A DNA stretch of 64,000 bases. It comes from Synechococcaceae cyanobacterium (lineage in GTDB: Bacteria > Cyanobacteriota > Cyanobacteriia > PCC-6307 > Cyanobiaceae). The stretch lies in assembly GCA_947378425.1 (NCBI GenBank), contig CANCJV010000001.1, forward strand, positions 1-64,000, in the 5' to 3' direction. Positions within the stretch are counted from its first letter, which is position 1; the number at the start of each line of letters is the position of its first letter. The position numbers and the translations under genes were made by a program. This document shows, piece after piece, positions 21,969 to 33,827 of the stretch. The notes under the pieces are model-generated. The model worked only from the letters and a program-made list of their open reading frames with translations. It did no database searches and was not told where the DNA came from.

Positions 21969-23027
21969 ATGCAGGACTGGCCGGGCTTGATCGAGGCCTA
22001 CCGCTCCTGGCTGCCGGTGTCGTCCGCCACGCCGGTGATCACCCTGCACGAAGGGGCCACGCCGTTGATCCCGGCGCCGGTGATCGCCGAACGCATCGGC
22101 CGCGGCGTCAAGGTGTTCCTGAAATACGACGGACTCAACCCCACCGGCTCCTTCAAGGACCGGGGCATGACGATGGCGATCAGCAAGGCGCGCGAAGCCG
22201 GCTCGGAAGCCGTGATCTGCGCCAGCACCGGCAACACCTCCGCGGCCGCCGCCGCCTACGCCCGCCGCGGTGGCATGCGGGCCTTTGTGCTGATCCCGGA
22301 TGGCTACGTGGCCCAGGGCAAGCTGGCCCAGGCCCTCCTCTACGGCGCCGAAGTGCTGGCGGTTCAGGGCAACTTCGATCGGGCCCTGGCGATCGTGCGC
22401 GATGTGGCCGATCGCTATCCGGTCACCCTCGTCAACTCCGTCAATCCCTATCGGCTGCAGGGCCAGAAAACCGCCGCCTTCGAAGTGGTGGACGCCCTCG
22501 GCGAAGCCCCCGACTGGCTGTGCATCCCCGTCGGCAATGCCGGCAACATCAGCGCCTACTGGATGGGCTTCCAGGAGTACCAGGCCGCGGGCCACTGCCG
22601 CCGGCTGCCGCGGATGATGGGTTTCCAGGCGGCCGGATCGGCGCCGCTGGTCCTGGGTCACACGGTGGAGCAGCCCGACACGATCGCCACGGCGATCCGG
22701 ATCGGCAACCCGGTCAACCGGGAGAAAGCCCTCAAGGTCGAAGCTGAAAGCAAGGGGGGCTTCATGGCGGTCACCGATGCCGAAATCATCGACGCCTACA
22801 AGCTGCTGGGCAGCGGCGAAGGCGTGTTCTGCGAGCCGGCCAGCGCCGCCTCGGTGGCCGGCCTGCTCAAGCGGCACCAGGAGGTGCCGGCCGGAGCCAC
22901 GGTCGTCTGTGTGCTCACGGGGAACGGTCTCAAGGATCCGACCACCGCGATCGAAAACAACGATTCCAAATTCCATACCGGTCTGGCCCCTGAAACCGAT
23001 GTGGTGGCCAAGGTGATGGGCTTCTGA
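21969..23027 (+). CDS. thrC: threonine synthase
   Basis: YDGLNPTGSFKDRGMTMAISKA PLP site, CASTGNTSAAAAAYARR, VLTGNGLKDP. Start placed at MQDWPG. Confidence 0.96.
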   Translation: MQDWPGLIEAYRSWLPVSSATPVITLHEGATPLIPAPVIAERIGRGVKVFLKYDGLNPTGSFKDRGMTMAISKAREAGSEAVICASTGNTSAAAAAYARRGGMRAFVLIPDGYVAQGKLAQALLYGAEVLAVQGNFDRALAIVRDVADRYPVTLVNSVNPYRLQGQKTAAFEVVDALGEAPDWLCIPVGNAGNISAYWMGFQEYQAAGHCRRLPRMMGFQAAGSAPLVLGHTVEQPDTIATAIRIGNPVNREKALKVEAESKGGFMAVTDAEIIDAYKLLGSGEGVFCEPASAASVAGLLKRHQEVPAGATVVCVLTGNGLKDPTTAIENNDSKFHTGLAPETDVVAKVMGF

Positions 23028-23302
23028 GCCAGCCGGCGAGCACACCCTGGAGCAAGCAGCTGTAGCGGCTCAAGAACGCTGCCTGCCATCAGGGCTTTCC
23101 AGGGAGTGACCGCTGAACGGAGCTGTCCTGTGCCCCACTGGTATGGCCCCTGAAACCGATGCGACAGCCAAGGTGATGGGCTTCTGAGCCAGCCGGCGAG
23201 CACATCCCCGGAGCGAGCTGCCGTAGCGGTTGAAGAACGCTGCCTGCCGTCGGGGCTTTCCAGGGAGTGACCGCTGAGCGGAGCTGTCCTGTCCCACCCC
23301 TG
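22981..23302 (+). repeat. Imperfect ~160-bp tandem duplication including the thrC 3' end
   Basis: GTCTGGCCCCTGAAACCGATG...AAGGTGATGGGCTTCTGAGCCAGCCGGCGAGCACA... (22981) is repeated from 23141 as GTATGGCCCCTGAAACCGATG...; both end in GGGCTTTCCAGGGAGTGACCGCTGARCGGAGCTGTCCTGT. Confidence 0.95.
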
Positions 23303-23569
23303 GGAGGTGACTTGCGGCGGGGTTGCGCCCGTGCCTTGGGCCTCGATGGCACCACCTGTCAGGGGAGCGCCGGCGGCGTGGCGAAGGCGTGAGCTGAATC
23401 GACCCTGAGAGCTGCGGGGACGGCGCGATTTCCGCTGATTACGACCCCGACGGAGCCGCTCGTGGCGCGACGGCAGCCACCGACCAGCCGGCAAAGCGTC
23501 TGAGGGAGGTCTGGGGAATTCAGGCCCTCAACGCTGGTAAAACAACCGGAGAGTTTCACCCCCCAGAAC

Positions 23570-23860
23570 AGACCTCTTTTCCCCATTCAGGGGAAACAGT
23601 GGAAAAGCGGTTTCGGCCCCTTGGGTTCATCGACGATTTCCCCAGCCCTGTCTTGATCATTGCCAGCTAGCGCAAGGCTTTTGGGCTGTTCTTACCGTTT
23701 TCCACCGCCTCTACTACGGCTGAAGATTTCTTTTTTTTTAAAAATCAATCCTTCTTGAGCAGAAGAACAGGACCAGCGGATGGGCTCGGGATGTTGCGCT
23801 TTTGACCGGCCTGTGAAACCGTGGGCCCGCCCATGACATCGCCCCGGGCAGGCCAGGACC
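23570..23860. other. Candidate chromosomal replication origin (oriC)
   Basis: Noncoding region immediately 5' of dnaN with DnaA-box-like TTTTCCCCA (23577), TTTTCCACT (reverse, 23598-23606), TTTTCCACC (23698) and an AT-rich TTTCTTTTTTTTTAAAAATCAATC tract (about 23727-23750). Confidence 0.5.
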
Positions 23861-23867
23861 CCCACCC

Positions 23868-25031
23868 ATGAAGCTGGTCTGCTCCCAGACCGAACTCAAT
23901 GCCAGCCTTCAGTTGGTGAGTCGGGCGGTGGCTTCACGGCCGACCCATCCGGTCCTGGCCAACGTGCTGCTCACCGCCGATGCGGCCACCGGCCGGCTGA
24001 GCCTCACCGGGTTTGATCTCAACCTCGGCATTCAGACCAGCTTTGCGGCCGCCGTCGAAAGCAGTGGTGCGATCACGCTGCCCGCACGCCTGTTCGGCGA
24101 GATCATCAGCCGCCTCTCCTCGGACAGCCCGATCACCCTGAACTGCGCCGAGGGCGAAGACCTGGTGGAGCTCACCAGCCTCTCGGGCAGCTATCAGATG
24201 CGGGGCATGCCCGCCGACGACTTCCCCGATCTGCCCCTGGTTCAGAGCGGCACCCCGATCCGCATCGATGCCGAAGCGCTGGTCAAGGGACTGCGCGCCA
24301 CTCTGTTCGCCAGCAGTGGCGATGAGGCCAAGCAGGTGCTCACCGGCGTCCATCTGCGCCTCGATGACGACGGACTGGAGTGCGCCGCCACCGATGGCCA
24401 TCGCTTGGCGGTGCTGCGGCTGGCCAACATCACCGAGCCAGCCGCTGCGGCCTCCACGGAGCTGGTGGAAGGGGAGCCCTTCGCCGTCACGGTTCCGGCC
24501 CGATCCCTGCGGGAATTGGAAAAGTTGCTCAGCGGCCGTTCCAGCCAGGAGCCGCTCAGCCTGTTCTGTGATCGCGGCCAGGTGGTGGTGCTCTGGGCCG
24601 ATCAGGTGCTGACCAGCCGCATCCTCGACAGCACGTACCCCAACTACCGCCAGCTGATCCCGGAGTCGTTCAATCGCCGCATCGTCCTCGATCGCCGCGG
24701 CTTCGTCTCTGCCCTGGAGCGGGTGGCGGTGCTGGCCGATCAGCACAACAACGTCATCAAGCTCAGCAGTGATCCCGCGGCCGGCAAGGTGATGATCCGT
24801 GCCGATGCCCAGGATGTGGGCAGTGGCGCCGAATCGCTGGCGGCCGAGATCAGCGGCGAGGAGATCGACATCGCCTTCAACGTCCGCTACCTGCTCGACG
24901 GCATCAAGGCGATGGCCTCCGATCAGGTGGTGTTGCAGTGCAATGCCCCCACCACCCCGGCGGTGCTGGCGCCGGTGGGCGAGGAGAATCCATTCACCTA
25001 TCTGGTCATGCCGATCCAGATCCGCAGCTGA
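23868..25031 (+). CDS. dnaN: DNA polymerase III subunit beta
   Basis: Full-length sliding clamp: MKLVCSQTELNASLQLVSRAVASRPTHPVLANVLL...TYLVMPIQIRS. Confidence 0.97.
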   Translation: MKLVCSQTELNASLQLVSRAVASRPTHPVLANVLLTADAATGRLSLTGFDLNLGIQTSFAAAVESSGAITLPARLFGEIISRLSSDSPITLNCAEGEDLVELTSLSGSYQMRGMPADDFPDLPLVQSGTPIRIDAEALVKGLRATLFASSGDEAKQVLTGVHLRLDDDGLECAATDGHRLAVLRLANITEPAAAASTELVEGEPFAVTVPARSLRELEKLLSGRSSQEPLSLFCDRGQVVVLWADQVLTSRILDSTYPNYRQLIPESFNRRIVLDRRGFVSALERVAVLADQHNNVIKLSSDPAAGKVMIRADAQDVGSGAESLAAEISGEEIDIAFNVRYLLDGIKAMASDQVVLQCNAPTTPAVLAPVGEENPFTYLVMPIQIRS

Positions 25032-25035
25032 GCCG

Positions 25036-26073
25036 GTGTCCCTTCCCGAGCAGCTGCTGCTGAGCGATCTGCTGCGCCGGAAGGTTCGCTGCGATCAGGG
25101 CCTGGACCATGGCGGCGGTGTCAGCGGCTGGATGCATCCCCCCGTGCATCGACTGCTGGGCTGGGTGAGCCGTCCCTCCGCCCTCTCCCGCAAGCGGCTG
25201 GTCTGGCGGCTGGATCAACTGCGGGGCCTGGGGGAGCTCGAAGCCTTCGTCCAGGGTCCCGGCGCTGAGACCGAGCCGGCCATCCTCGAGCGCCTGCCGA
25301 CCCTGATCGGCGCCGCCCTGATCGGCGCGGACGGGGAATCCCTCGGCATGGTCAGTGACGCGGCGGTCGAGTTGGTCAGTGGCCGCATCCGTCACTATCT
25401 GGTCTCGCGCAGTGATCCGCGCCTGCCGGGCAGCAGCCGCTGGCGGTTGAGTCCCGAGCGCATCGTCGATCAACAGCCCGGCCGGGTGGTCACGGCGCTG
25501 CAGGGTCTCGATGATCTGCCTCTGGCTCGTGCCAGCGTGCGTCAGGAGTTCCTGCGGCGCTCGCGCCGCTGGCGCGAGCAGATGGGGGAGGAGACAGGGC
25601 GCCTGAGGGATCGTTTTCATCAGGCGAGCGGCCGCCTTGAGGAGCGCCTGGAGGGCTGGCTGGAGGAACCCCCCTGGGATGGGCTGGAGCCCCCTCTGGG
25701 GCGGCAGTCAGGCGACTGGGATGACGAGGGCGGTGACGATGTCAGGGAGTCTTCAGGGCGGCGGCCACGGTCCGGGGCGCAGGAATCGGAAGCCCTGGAA
25801 TCCGATCCCCTCGAAGACTGGTCCCCGGAGGAGTTGTTCCCGGACGATCGTCGGCAGCCGGAGGCTGAAGCGGCGCAGGCCTGGCAGGACCGGCAGGCGG
25901 CTGAGGAACCCTGGCCGGATGAACGTCTCAGCCGGGAAATTTCGGAGTCGGACGAGCCGGACTGGCGTCGCGAGGAGCGTCCGGCGCCGCCGGGACCGCT
26001 GCGGCCCAGGCGCTCCGACCCCCGTCAGGATCGCTTTCGCGGCCGGGATTCCGACGACGATCCCTGGATCTGA
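25036..26073 (+). CDS. PRC-barrel-like domain protein with acidic/Arg-rich tail
   Basis: GTG start just after the dnaN stop; [15 protein letters not shown] and [33 protein letters not shown]. Confidence 0.75.
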   Translation: MSLPEQLLLSDLLRRKVRCDQGLDHGGGVSGWMHPPVHRLLGWVSRPSALSRKRLVWRLDQLRGLGELEAFVQGPGAETEPAILERLPTLIGAALIGADGESLGMVSDAAVELVSGRIRHYLVSRSDPRLPGSSRWRLSPERIVDQQPGRVVTALQGLDDLPLARASVRQEFLRRSRRWREQMGEETGRLRDRFHQASGRLEERLEGWLEEPPWDGLEPPLGRQSGDWDDEGGDDVRESSGRRPRSGAQESEALESDPLEDWSPEELFPDDRRQPEAEAAQAWQDRQAAEEPWPDERLSREISESDEPDWRREERPAPPGPLRPRRSDPRQDRFRGRDSDDDPWI

Positions 26074-26101
26074 TACTGGGGGCCTGCTGCAGCGGCGTGC
26101 A

Positions 26102-28495
26102 TTGGTCTCCTCCTCCCCTCCCTCCTTCTCGGTCCCCGAGGCCCTGCGCAAGGAAGGTCTCAGCCCGAGCGACTACGAGGAGATCGTGCGCCGGCTGGGC
26201 CGGGCTCCCAATCGGGCCGAACTGGGCATGTTCGGGGTGATGTGGTCGGAGCACTGTTGCTACCGCAACTCCAGGCCCCTGCTGAGCCAGTTCCCGACCA
26301 CCGGCCCCCGCATCCTGGTGGGCCCGGGCGAGAACGCCGGCGTGGTCGATCTGGGCGAGGGCCAGCGGCTGGCCTTCAAGATCGAGAGCCACAACCATCC
26401 TTCCGCCGTCGAGCCCTTCCAGGGGGCCGCCACCGGCGTCGGCGGCATCCTGCGCGACATCTTCACGATGGGGGCCCGGCCGATCGCTCTGCTCAATGCC
26501 CTGCGCTTTGGGCCGCTCGAGGACGAGCGCAACGTCGGCCTGATGGAGGGGGTGGTGGCCGGCATCGCCCACTACGGCAACTGCGTCGGCGTGCCCACCG
26601 TCGGCGGTGAGGTGGCCTTTGATCCCAGCTACGGCGGCAATCCCCTCGTCAATGCCATGGCCCTGGGGCTGATGGAGACCGACGACATCGTCTGCTCCGG
26701 AGCCCGGGGCGTCGGCAATCCGGTGGTCTATGTCGGCAGCACCACCGGCCGTGACGGCATGGGCGGCGCCAGTTTCGCGTCAGCCGAGCTCACCCAGGCC
26801 TCCATCGACGATCGGCCCGCCGTGCAGGTGGGAGATCCTTTCCTGGAGAAGGGGCTGATCGAAGCCTGTCTGGAGGCCTTCCAGAGTGGCGATGTGCTGG
26901 CGGCCCAGGACATGGGCGCCGCCGGCCTCACCTGCAGCTGCGCCGAGATGGCCGCCAAGGGCGGTCTGGGCATCGAGCTGGATCTCGATCGGGTGCCGGC
27001 CCGCGAGAGCGGCATGACCCCCTATGAGTTCCTGTTGAGCGAATCCCAGGAGCGGATGCTGTTCGTGGTGCAGGCCGGCCGTGAAGAGGTGCTGATGGCC
27101 CGCTTCCGCCGCTGGGGCCTGCAGGCGGCCGTGGTCGGCCGGGTGCTGGCGGAGAACGTGGTGCGGGTGCTGCAGCACGGCGAGGTGGCGGCGGAGGTGC
27201 CCGCTAATGCCCTGGCCGATGACACGCCGATCAACCACCACGAGCTGCTGGCCGAGCCGCCGGAGGCGATCCAGCGCCACTGGCTCTGGCGCGAAAGTTC
27301 CCTGCCGATGGCCACGGTCGACGGCATTGCCCTGGGCGACGGTCGCCTGCCCTGGAGTGATGTGCTGCTGCGGCTGCTCGATGACCCCACGATCGCCAGC
27401 AAGCGCTGGGTGTATCGCCAGTACGACCACCAGGTGCAGGTCAACACGGTGCTGCCCCCCGGCGGCGCCGATGCGGCGGTGGTGCGCCTGCGGCCCCAGC
27501 AGGGGGCCGGCTCGCTCGAGGCCTGTGGGCGCGGGGTGGCCGCTGTGGTCGATTGCCCCAACCGCTGGGTGGTCCTCGACCCGGAGCGGGGCGGCATGGC
27601 GGCGGTGGCCGAAGCGGCCCGCAATCTCAGCTGTGTCGGCGCCGAACCGCTGGCCGTCACCGACAACCTCAATTTCCCGTCCCCCGATACCGCCAGCGGC
27701 TACTGGCAACTGGCCCTGGCCTGCCGGGGCCTGTCCACCGCCTGCGCCGCTCTCGACACGCCGGTCACCGGCGGCAACGTCTCCCTCTACAACGAAACGC
27801 GTCGGCCCGACGGCAGCATGCAGCCGATCCACCCGACACCGGTGGTGGGCATGGTGGGGCTGGTCCATGACCTGACCCATGTCACCGGCCTGGCCTGGCG
27901 CCAGAGCGGCGATGCCATCTGGTTGCTGGGGGTGCCCCTGGAGGCCGGCGAGGCTGCTGGACAGACGCCCGATCCGCGCCTGTCCCTGGCGGGCAGCAGT
28001 TATCTGGAGGTGATCCATGGCCTGCTCACCGGTCGCCCACCGGAGGTGGATCTGGACCTGGAGCGCACCGTGCAGGCCTTTCTGCGTCGGGCGATCGCGG
28101 CTGGCCTGGTGGTTTCGGCCCATGACCTCAGCGACGGCGGCCTGGTGGTGGCGGCGGCGGAGGCGAGCATCGCCTCCGGCCTCGGCGCCCACCTGGAGAT
28201 CCCCGCTAGTGGTGCCCGGCTCGATCGTCTCCTGTTCGCCGAAGGCGGCGCCCGGCTGCTGGTGACGGTGCATCCGGCCCAGACCGGGGCCTGGCAGGAG
28301 GCCCTCGATGCCGCTGCGGACTCCGGCGCCGCGATTCCGGCCCAGTGCCTGGGGGTGGTGGAGTCCGGCCGGCAATTCACGCTCGTGCAGGCTGGCGTGC
28401 CGCTGCTGGATCTGCCCGTGGGCGATCTGCAGCGGGCCTTTGAGCAGGCCATTCCCCGGCGCCTGGGCCAGGCGGCTCCGCCACCGGATCACTGA
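26102..28495 (+). CDS. purL: phosphoribosylformylglycinamidine synthase subunit PurL
   Basis: [64 protein letters not shown] start inferred. Confidence 0.95.
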   Translation: MVSSSPPSFSVPEALRKEGLSPSDYEEIVRRLGRAPNRAELGMFGVMWSEHCCYRNSRPLLSQFPTTGPRILVGPGENAGVVDLGEGQRLAFKIESHNHPSAVEPFQGAATGVGGILRDIFTMGARPIALLNALRFGPLEDERNVGLMEGVVAGIAHYGNCVGVPTVGGEVAFDPSYGGNPLVNAMALGLMETDDIVCSGARGVGNPVVYVGSTTGRDGMGGASFASAELTQASIDDRPAVQVGDPFLEKGLIEACLEAFQSGDVLAAQDMGAAGLTCSCAEMAAKGGLGIELDLDRVPARESGMTPYEFLLSESQERMLFVVQAGREEVLMARFRRWGLQAAVVGRVLAENVVRVLQHGEVAAEVPANALADDTPINHHELLAEPPEAIQRHWLWRESSLPMATVDGIALGDGRLPWSDVLLRLLDDPTIASKRWVYRQYDHQVQVNTVLPPGGADAAVVRLRPQQGAGSLEACGRGVAAVVDCPNRWVVLDPERGGMAAVAEAARNLSCVGAEPLAVTDNLNFPSPDTASGYWQLALACRGLSTACAALDTPVTGGNVSLYNETRRPDGSMQPIHPTPVVGMVGLVHDLTHVTGLAWRQSGDAIWLLGVPLEAGEAAGQTPDPRLSLAGSSYLEVIHGLLTGRPPEVDLDLERTVQAFLRRAIAAGLVVSAHDLSDGGLVVAAAEASIASGLGAHLEIPASGARLDRLLFAEGGARLLVTVHPAQTGAWQEALDAAADSGAAIPAQCLGVVESGRQFTLVQAGVPLLDLPVGDLQRAFEQAIPRRLGQAAPPPDH

Positions 28496-28518
28496 TGGAA
28501 GTCCATGCGGCAGGATGA

Positions 28519-30081
28519 GTGTCGATGACGGTGATGCACCCTGTGCCCTTCGACGAGCCTGAGCCCGTCCGCTTCCCAGCCGGTGTCTCCGTCGAAGGGT
28601 TCACACTTGCCCAAGCTGGCGAGGCGTCGCTGAGCGAGCGGCCCGACAAGCCCGAGGAAGCCTGCGGCGTGTTTGCCGTGATGGCAGCCGGACAGGCCGT
28701 GGCCAACCTCACCTATTTCGGGCTCTATGCCCTTCAGCATCGCGGCCAGGAATCGGCCGGCATTGCTGTGTTTCAGGGCGATCAGGTGCGTCTGCACAAG
28801 GACATGGGCCTGGTTAGCCAGGTGTTCGATCAGGAGGTGCTCGAACGCATGCCCGGCGAGCTGGCGATCGGCCATAACCGCTACTCCACCACCGGCAGCA
28901 GCAAGGCCTGCAATGCCCAGCCTGTGGTCCTGATGACCCGGATCGGCCCCTTTGCCCTGGCCCACAACGGCAACCTGGTCAATGCGGCCGAACTGCGGCT
29001 GGCACTCGACCATCTCTCCGGTGAGTTCACCTCCACCACCGACTCGGAAATGATCGCCTTCGCGCTGCAGCAGGCGGTCGACGGCGGTCAGGGCTGGAGC
29101 GACGCGATCCGCCATGCCGCTTCCCTGTGCCGCGGTGCATTCAGCCTGCTGATCGGGACGCCGGAGGGTCTGTTCGCCCTGCGGGATGGCCATGGTGTGC
29201 GTCCGCTGGTCTTCGGCCATCTGGGGGAACCCAGCCAGGCCCAGTGGGTGGCGAGCAGTGAAAGCTGCGGGCTCGACATCATCGGCGCCCATTTCGATGA
29301 CGACGTCAAACCCGGTGAACTGATTCATTTCCATCAGGGCGATCCCACACCGGAGCGGATTCAGTGGTGTGAGGAGCCGCCCAAGCTCTGTGTGTTTGAG
29401 ATGATCTATTTCGCCCGCCCCGACAGCCGCTTTTTCGGCGAATCTCTTTACAGCTATCGCGTTCGTATCGGAGAAGTTCTGGCCAAGGAAAACCCTGTGG
29501 CCGCCGACATTGTGATCGGTGTTCCGGATTCTGGCATTCCTGCTGCCATTGGTTATTCCCAGGCAAGTGGCATTCCGTTCGCCGATGGTCTGATCAAGAA
29601 TCGCTATGTCGGTCGCACCTTCATTCAGCCCACCCAGGCGATGCGGGAGGCCGGTATCCGGGTGAAGCTCAATCCCCTGCCCGATGTCCTTGCCGGTAAG
29701 CGGGTGGTGGTCATCGACGATTCGATCGTGCGCGGCACCACCAGTCGCAAGTTGGTGCAGGCGTTGCGCGATGCCGGTGCCACCGAGGTTCACATGCGGA
29801 TCAGTTCACCGCCGGTGACCCATCCCTGTTTTTACGGAATCGACACCGACACCCAGGATCATCTGATCGCGGCTCGGCTCACCCTGGATGAGATTGAACA
29901 GCATCTCGGGGTGGACTCGCTGGCCTATCTCACCAAGCAGGGCATGGTGCAAGCCGCCCAGACCAACGCCGGTGAATTCTGTACGGCCTGCTTTGATGGC
30001 AACTATCCGATTGATCTCGATCCTTCGGTGCGGGCCAGCAAGCTGATGCTGGAACCCGCCGGTATCGCTGCGACCCTCTGA
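28519..30081 (+). CDS. purF: amidophosphoribosyltransferase
   Basis: CGVFAVMA, ALQHRGQESAGIAV, PRPP motif VVVIDDSIVRGTT. Confidence 0.97.
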   Translation: MSMTVMHPVPFDEPEPVRFPAGVSVEGFTLAQAGEASLSERPDKPEEACGVFAVMAAGQAVANLTYFGLYALQHRGQESAGIAVFQGDQVRLHKDMGLVSQVFDQEVLERMPGELAIGHNRYSTTGSSKACNAQPVVLMTRIGPFALAHNGNLVNAAELRLALDHLSGEFTSTTDSEMIAFALQQAVDGGQGWSDAIRHAASLCRGAFSLLIGTPEGLFALRDGHGVRPLVFGHLGEPSQAQWVASSESCGLDIIGAHFDDDVKPGELIHFHQGDPTPERIQWCEEPPKLCVFEMIYFARPDSRFFGESLYSYRVRIGEVLAKENPVAADIVIGVPDSGIPAAIGYSQASGIPFADGLIKNRYVGRTFIQPTQAMREAGIRVKLNPLPDVLAGKRVVVIDDSIVRGTTSRKLVQALRDAGATEVHMRISSPPVTHPCFYGIDTDTQDHLIAARLTLDEIEQHLGVDSLAYLTKQGMVQAAQTNAGEFCTACFDGNYPIDLDPSVRASKLMLEPAGIAATL

Positions 30082-30135
30082 AACGTTGCTGCCGTTGTGT
30101 GTTGATCGTGTTCTGCCGTTGACTGCCGGCGCCTG

Positions 30136-31224
30136 ATGCGGATCGCTTTTCTCGATTCCTGGTTGCAGGATTCCGCCCATGGCAGTGGAACTGCTGTAGC
30201 GATCGGTGGGCTGGCCCGCAGCCTGATCGAACGGGGTCATCAGGTGGAACGTCTGGCGCCGTTGGGGCGCTGGCCCCGGAATCTGCTGCTGCGCCGTCTT
30301 TGGTTCAATCTCACCCTGCCGCGCCGCCTGGCCGGTGGCCGCTACGACCTGGTCGTTGGTTTTGATATCGACGGTGTTCGTGTTTCCGGCCGTCCTGGAG
30401 CGGCCTACGCCTGCTCGATCAAGGGGGTGCTGGCGGAAGAAGCCCGCTGTGAGCGCGGCTGGCCGCGACTGATGCTGGGCTTGCTCTCCCGCCTGGAGCG
30501 CCTCAATGCCCGCCGCGCCCCCCTGGTGCTCTCCACCAGTCGCTATTGCTGTGAGCGCATTCAGGCCCATTACGGCATTGCGGCGGAACGGCTGGCCCTG
30601 GTGCCGGAGGGTCTGGATCTCAGCCTCTGGAGTCCCGGCACTGATCCGGCCGCGCTGGCGCAGCTCGAGGCCGCCCGTGATCCCTTCACCGTTCTCTGCG
30701 TGGCGCGTCAGTACCCCCGCAAGCGGGTGAGGGATCTCATCGCCGCCTTTCCTCTGGTGCTCGCCCAGCTGCCGGAGGCTCGGCTGGTGGTGATCGGGGA
30801 TGGGCCAGAGCATGGCGCCCTTCGCCAGCAGGTGGCCGATCTGGGGATCAGTTCAGCGGTGCAGTTGCTCGGCGCCCTGGCTTCGGATCAGGAGGTGCGG
30901 GCCTGGTACCGGCGCGCTTCAATCTTCTGCCTGCCTTCGATTCAGGAGGGGTTCGGCATCGTCTTTCTGGAGGCCATGGCCAGTGGCCTGCCGGTGGTGA
31001 GCACCACGGCCACGGCGATCCCCGAGGTGGTCCCCCAGGGCCAGGCGGGGCTGCTGGTGCCGCCGCGGGATCCGCCGGCCCTGGCCGCAGCCATCCTCAC
31101 CTTGCTGGGCGATACCGCGTTGCAGCAGCGCTGCCGGCTGTTCGGCCGGCAACATGCAGGCCTCTACAGCTGGGATCGGGTGGCGGCGATGTTTCTGGCG
31201 GCGGTGGAGCAGCTTGGATCGTGA
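30136..31224 (+). CDS. glycosyltransferase family 4-like protein
   Basis: LVPEGLDLSLWSPG, VARQYPRKRVRDLIAAF, FCLPSIQEGFGIVFLEAMASGLPVVSTTATAIPEVV. Confidence 0.92.
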   Translation: MRIAFLDSWLQDSAHGSGTAVAIGGLARSLIERGHQVERLAPLGRWPRNLLLRRLWFNLTLPRRLAGGRYDLVVGFDIDGVRVSGRPGAAYACSIKGVLAEEARCERGWPRLMLGLLSRLERLNARRAPLVLSTSRYCCERIQAHYGIAAERLALVPEGLDLSLWSPGTDPAALAQLEAARDPFTVLCVARQYPRKRVRDLIAAFPLVLAQLPEARLVVIGDGPEHGALRQQVADLGISSAVQLLGALASDQEVRAWYRRASIFCLPSIQEGFGIVFLEAMASGLPVVSTTATAIPEVVPQGQAGLLVPPRDPPALAAAILTLLGDTALQQRCRLFGRQHAGLYSWDRVAAMFLAAVEQLGS

Positions 31225-31269
31225 GCAGGCCGCGGCTACGGCCGCTGCCGCTGTGACGATCCGGACGGC

Positions 31270-33750
31270 TCAGCTCTGGATGAGCGGTACCAACTGCTGG
31301 ATGAGGTCGCCTTTCTGCAGAGCCAGGAGCTGGCCGGTGCCGCTGCAGTCCTGAGCTTCCAGGCCATCGGAGCGCAGCCGCAGGCTGCGGCCATCGGCGT
31401 TGGCCAGGCGCACGCCCACCACGCCGCCCCGGTCTTCGCGCAGGTCCACCAGCCCATCGCCCCGCTCCAGGAAGCGCAGGCCGATCTGGCCGAGATCTCC
31501 CCGCTCCGAGGCCCGCAGGCTGTCCACGCTCAGCCGTTTGATCTGGCCCTGGCGGCTGGCCAGAAGCACCGTGCCATCGGACTGAACCGCGGCCGCCCCC
31601 ACCACCGTTTCGCCCGGCAGCAGTCGCAGCAGTACCGGCCCCTGGGCTGTGCGGCCCATCAGCGGCAGATTGGCCTCATTCACCGCCAACCGCAGCAGCC
31701 GGCCCGTGCTGCTGGCCACCACCAGCTCCTGTTTGTCGCGGCAGGCCACCACCCGCTGAAGTTCCACCCCTTCCTTGAGTTTGAGCACGGTGGCGGCACG
31801 GCCGGAGAGTTCCTGGAAGTCCTCCAGTGGCAGGCGCTTGAAGCGGCCATCGCTGCTGAGCAGGCCAAGGCTGGTGTGGCTGCCGTCGCTGGGCAGGGGC
31901 AGCACCTGGATCAGGCGGGCCTCGCTGAGGCTTTCCGGCAGGAATTTCTCCAGGCCGCCGGGTTGCTGAGCGGCGAATTCCCAGCGCAGCAACGCCACCC
32001 GACCATCGGCGCTGAAGGCCAGCAGCGCCGGCTGGGAACTGATCGGCAGGATCAGCTGGGCCGGGGCCGGCTGCTCGGCCAGCTCGGCCGGTTCATCGAG
32101 ATGCAGCCGGCCCAGCATCTGCGGCGTCACGATCTTGACGGCGCCGTCGGCCTGGATCAACAGGCGGCTCTCGGGGGGCAGGGCCTCAAAGGCCTGCTGG
32201 CGCTGCAGTTCGGCGTTGGGCCGGACGGCCGCAGCCCGCTGGGCCACCAGCAGATCGCCGCCTTCCACCAGGCGGGTGCGGCGCGGGGTGTTGTAGCGCT
32301 TCTTCAGCTGCCTGAGCTCGGCCACCAGCGTGTCCAGCAGCGTGTCGCGATCGTCGAGCAGATGGCGCAAGCGGGTGCGCTCGAGCCTGAGCTCCTCGGC
32401 CTCCTTGCGCAGGCTCTCCTGTTCGAGACCGGTGAGCCGCCGCAGCGGCATCGCCAGGACAGCGTCGGCCTGGCGCTCGCTCAGATCCAGGTGCACCTGC
32501 AGGCTGGCCTTGGCGGCGGCCGCATCGCTGGCCGCGGTGATCATCGCGATCACCTCGGCCAGGGCATTGAGGGCCTTGGTCAGGCCTTCGACCACCTCCA
32601 GTCGGTCTTCGCAGCGTCGCAGCGCGTGGCTGGTGCGCCGGATCATGGTCAGTTCCCGGTACTCCAGGAATTCCTGCAGCATGCGCCGCAGGCTCAGCTG
32701 CACCGGCTGGCCATGGACCAGGGCCAGCAGAATCGCCCCGAAGTTGCTCTGCAGGGCGGTGCGGCGCTGCAGTTCGGCCAGCACGGTTTCGGCATTGGCA
32801 TCGCGGCGCACCTCGACGACGACGCGCATGCCCTCACGATCACTCTCGTCGCGGATGTCGGCGATGCCGCCGATCTTGCCGTCGTTCACCTGTTCCGCCA
32901 GCTTTTCGATCCAGCCCGCCTTGCTGAGCTGGTAGGGGAGCTCGGTGATCACCACGGCCCCGCGGCGATGGCGGCCCTTGCCGGGTTGCACTTCCTCGAT
33001 GTGGGCGACGCCCCGCATCGGGATGCTGCCCCGACCGCTCAGGTAGGTGTCCCGCACGCCGGCGCCGATCAGCACTTCACCGCCAGTGGGGAAATCGGGG
33101 CCGGGCACCAGCTCCAGCAGTTTCTCGTCGCTGAGGTCGGGCTTGCGGATCAGGGCGATCAGGGCATCCACCACTTCGCCCAGGTTGTGCGGCGGAATGC
33201 TGGTGGCCATGCCCACGGCGATGCCGGTGCAGCCGTTCAGCAACAGGAAGGGCAGCTGGGCCGGCAGCACCGTGGGCTCCTGTTGGGAGCCATCGAAGTT
33301 CGAGGCGAAATCGACCGTGTCGTTGCCGATCTCAGCCAGCATCCCCTCGTGGGAGATCGGCGCCAGGCGGGTTTCGGTGTACCGCATCGCCGCCGGCGGA
33401 TCGTCATCGACGGAGCCGAAGTTGCCGTGGCCATCCAGCAGGGGATGGCGGCTGGCGAAGGTCTGCACCAGCCGCACCAGGGCGTCGTAGACCGCCTGGT
33501 CGCCGTGGGGGTGGTACTTGCCGAGCACATCGCCCACCACCCGGGCGCACTTGCGGTAAGGGCGGTCGGGGGTGAGCCCGAGCTCGTGCATCGCGAACAG
33601 GATGCGCCGCTGCACCGGCTTGAGGCCATCGCGCACATCCGGCAGGGCCCGTCCCACGATCACGCTCATGGCGTATTCGAGGTACGAGCGCTGCATCTCC
33701 TGGTGGAGGGCGATCGGCTCGATGCGTGCTTCTGGGCGCTCCTCGGCCAT
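31270..33750 (-). CDS. gyrA: DNA gyrase subunit A
   Basis: [51 protein letters not shown]; conserved position after purF in picocyanobacteria. Confidence 0.93.
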   Translation of the reverse strand: MAEERPEARIEPIALHQEMQRSYLEYAMSVIVGRALPDVRDGLKPVQRRILFAMHELGLTPDRPYRKCARVVGDVLGKYHPHGDQAVYDALVRLVQTFASRHPLLDGHGNFGSVDDDPPAAMRYTETRLAPISHEGMLAEIGNDTVDFASNFDGSQQEPTVLPAQLPFLLLNGCTGIAVGMATSIPPHNLGEVVDALIALIRKPDLSDEKLLELVPGPDFPTGGEVLIGAGVRDTYLSGRGSIPMRGVAHIEEVQPGKGRHRRGAVVITELPYQLSKAGWIEKLAEQVNDGKIGGIADIRDESDREGMRVVVEVRRDANAETVLAELQRRTALQSNFGAILLALVHGQPVQLSLRRMLQEFLEYRELTMIRRTSHALRRCEDRLEVVEGLTKALNALAEVIAMITAASDAAAAKASLQVHLDLSERQADAVLAMPLRRLTGLEQESLRKEAEELRLERTRLRHLLDDRDTLLDTLVAELRQLKKRYNTPRRTRLVEGGDLLVAQRAAAVRPNAELQRQQAFEALPPESRLLIQADGAVKIVTPQMLGRLHLDEPAELAEQPAPAQLILPISSQPALLAFSADGRVALLRWEFAAQQPGGLEKFLPESLSEARLIQVLPLPSDGSHTSLGLLSSDGRFKRLPLEDFQELSGRAATVLKLKEGVELQRVVACRDKQELVVASSTGRLLRLAVNEANLPLMGRTAQGPVLLRLLPGETVVGAAAVQSDGTVLLASRQGQIKRLSVDSLRASERGDLGQIGLRFLERGDGLVDLREDRGGVVGVRLANADGRSLRLRSDGLEAQDCSGTGQLLALQKGDLIQQLVPLIQS

Positions 33751-33827
33751 CCGGTGCTGGGGTCTGGGGGCTGGAGACGGGGCTCAGCCTACAGATCATG
33801 ATCCGAGCCCACCAGGGAGCTGGTGAT

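Noticed and set aside
26780-28492. 570-aa minus-strand ORF opposite purL
   Set aside because: Antisense artefact of purL codon bias
31876-33801. 641-aa + strand ORF opposite gyrA
   Set aside because: Antisense shadow of gyrA in high-GC DNA; low-complexity G/A/H/Q-rich translation with no recognisable domain
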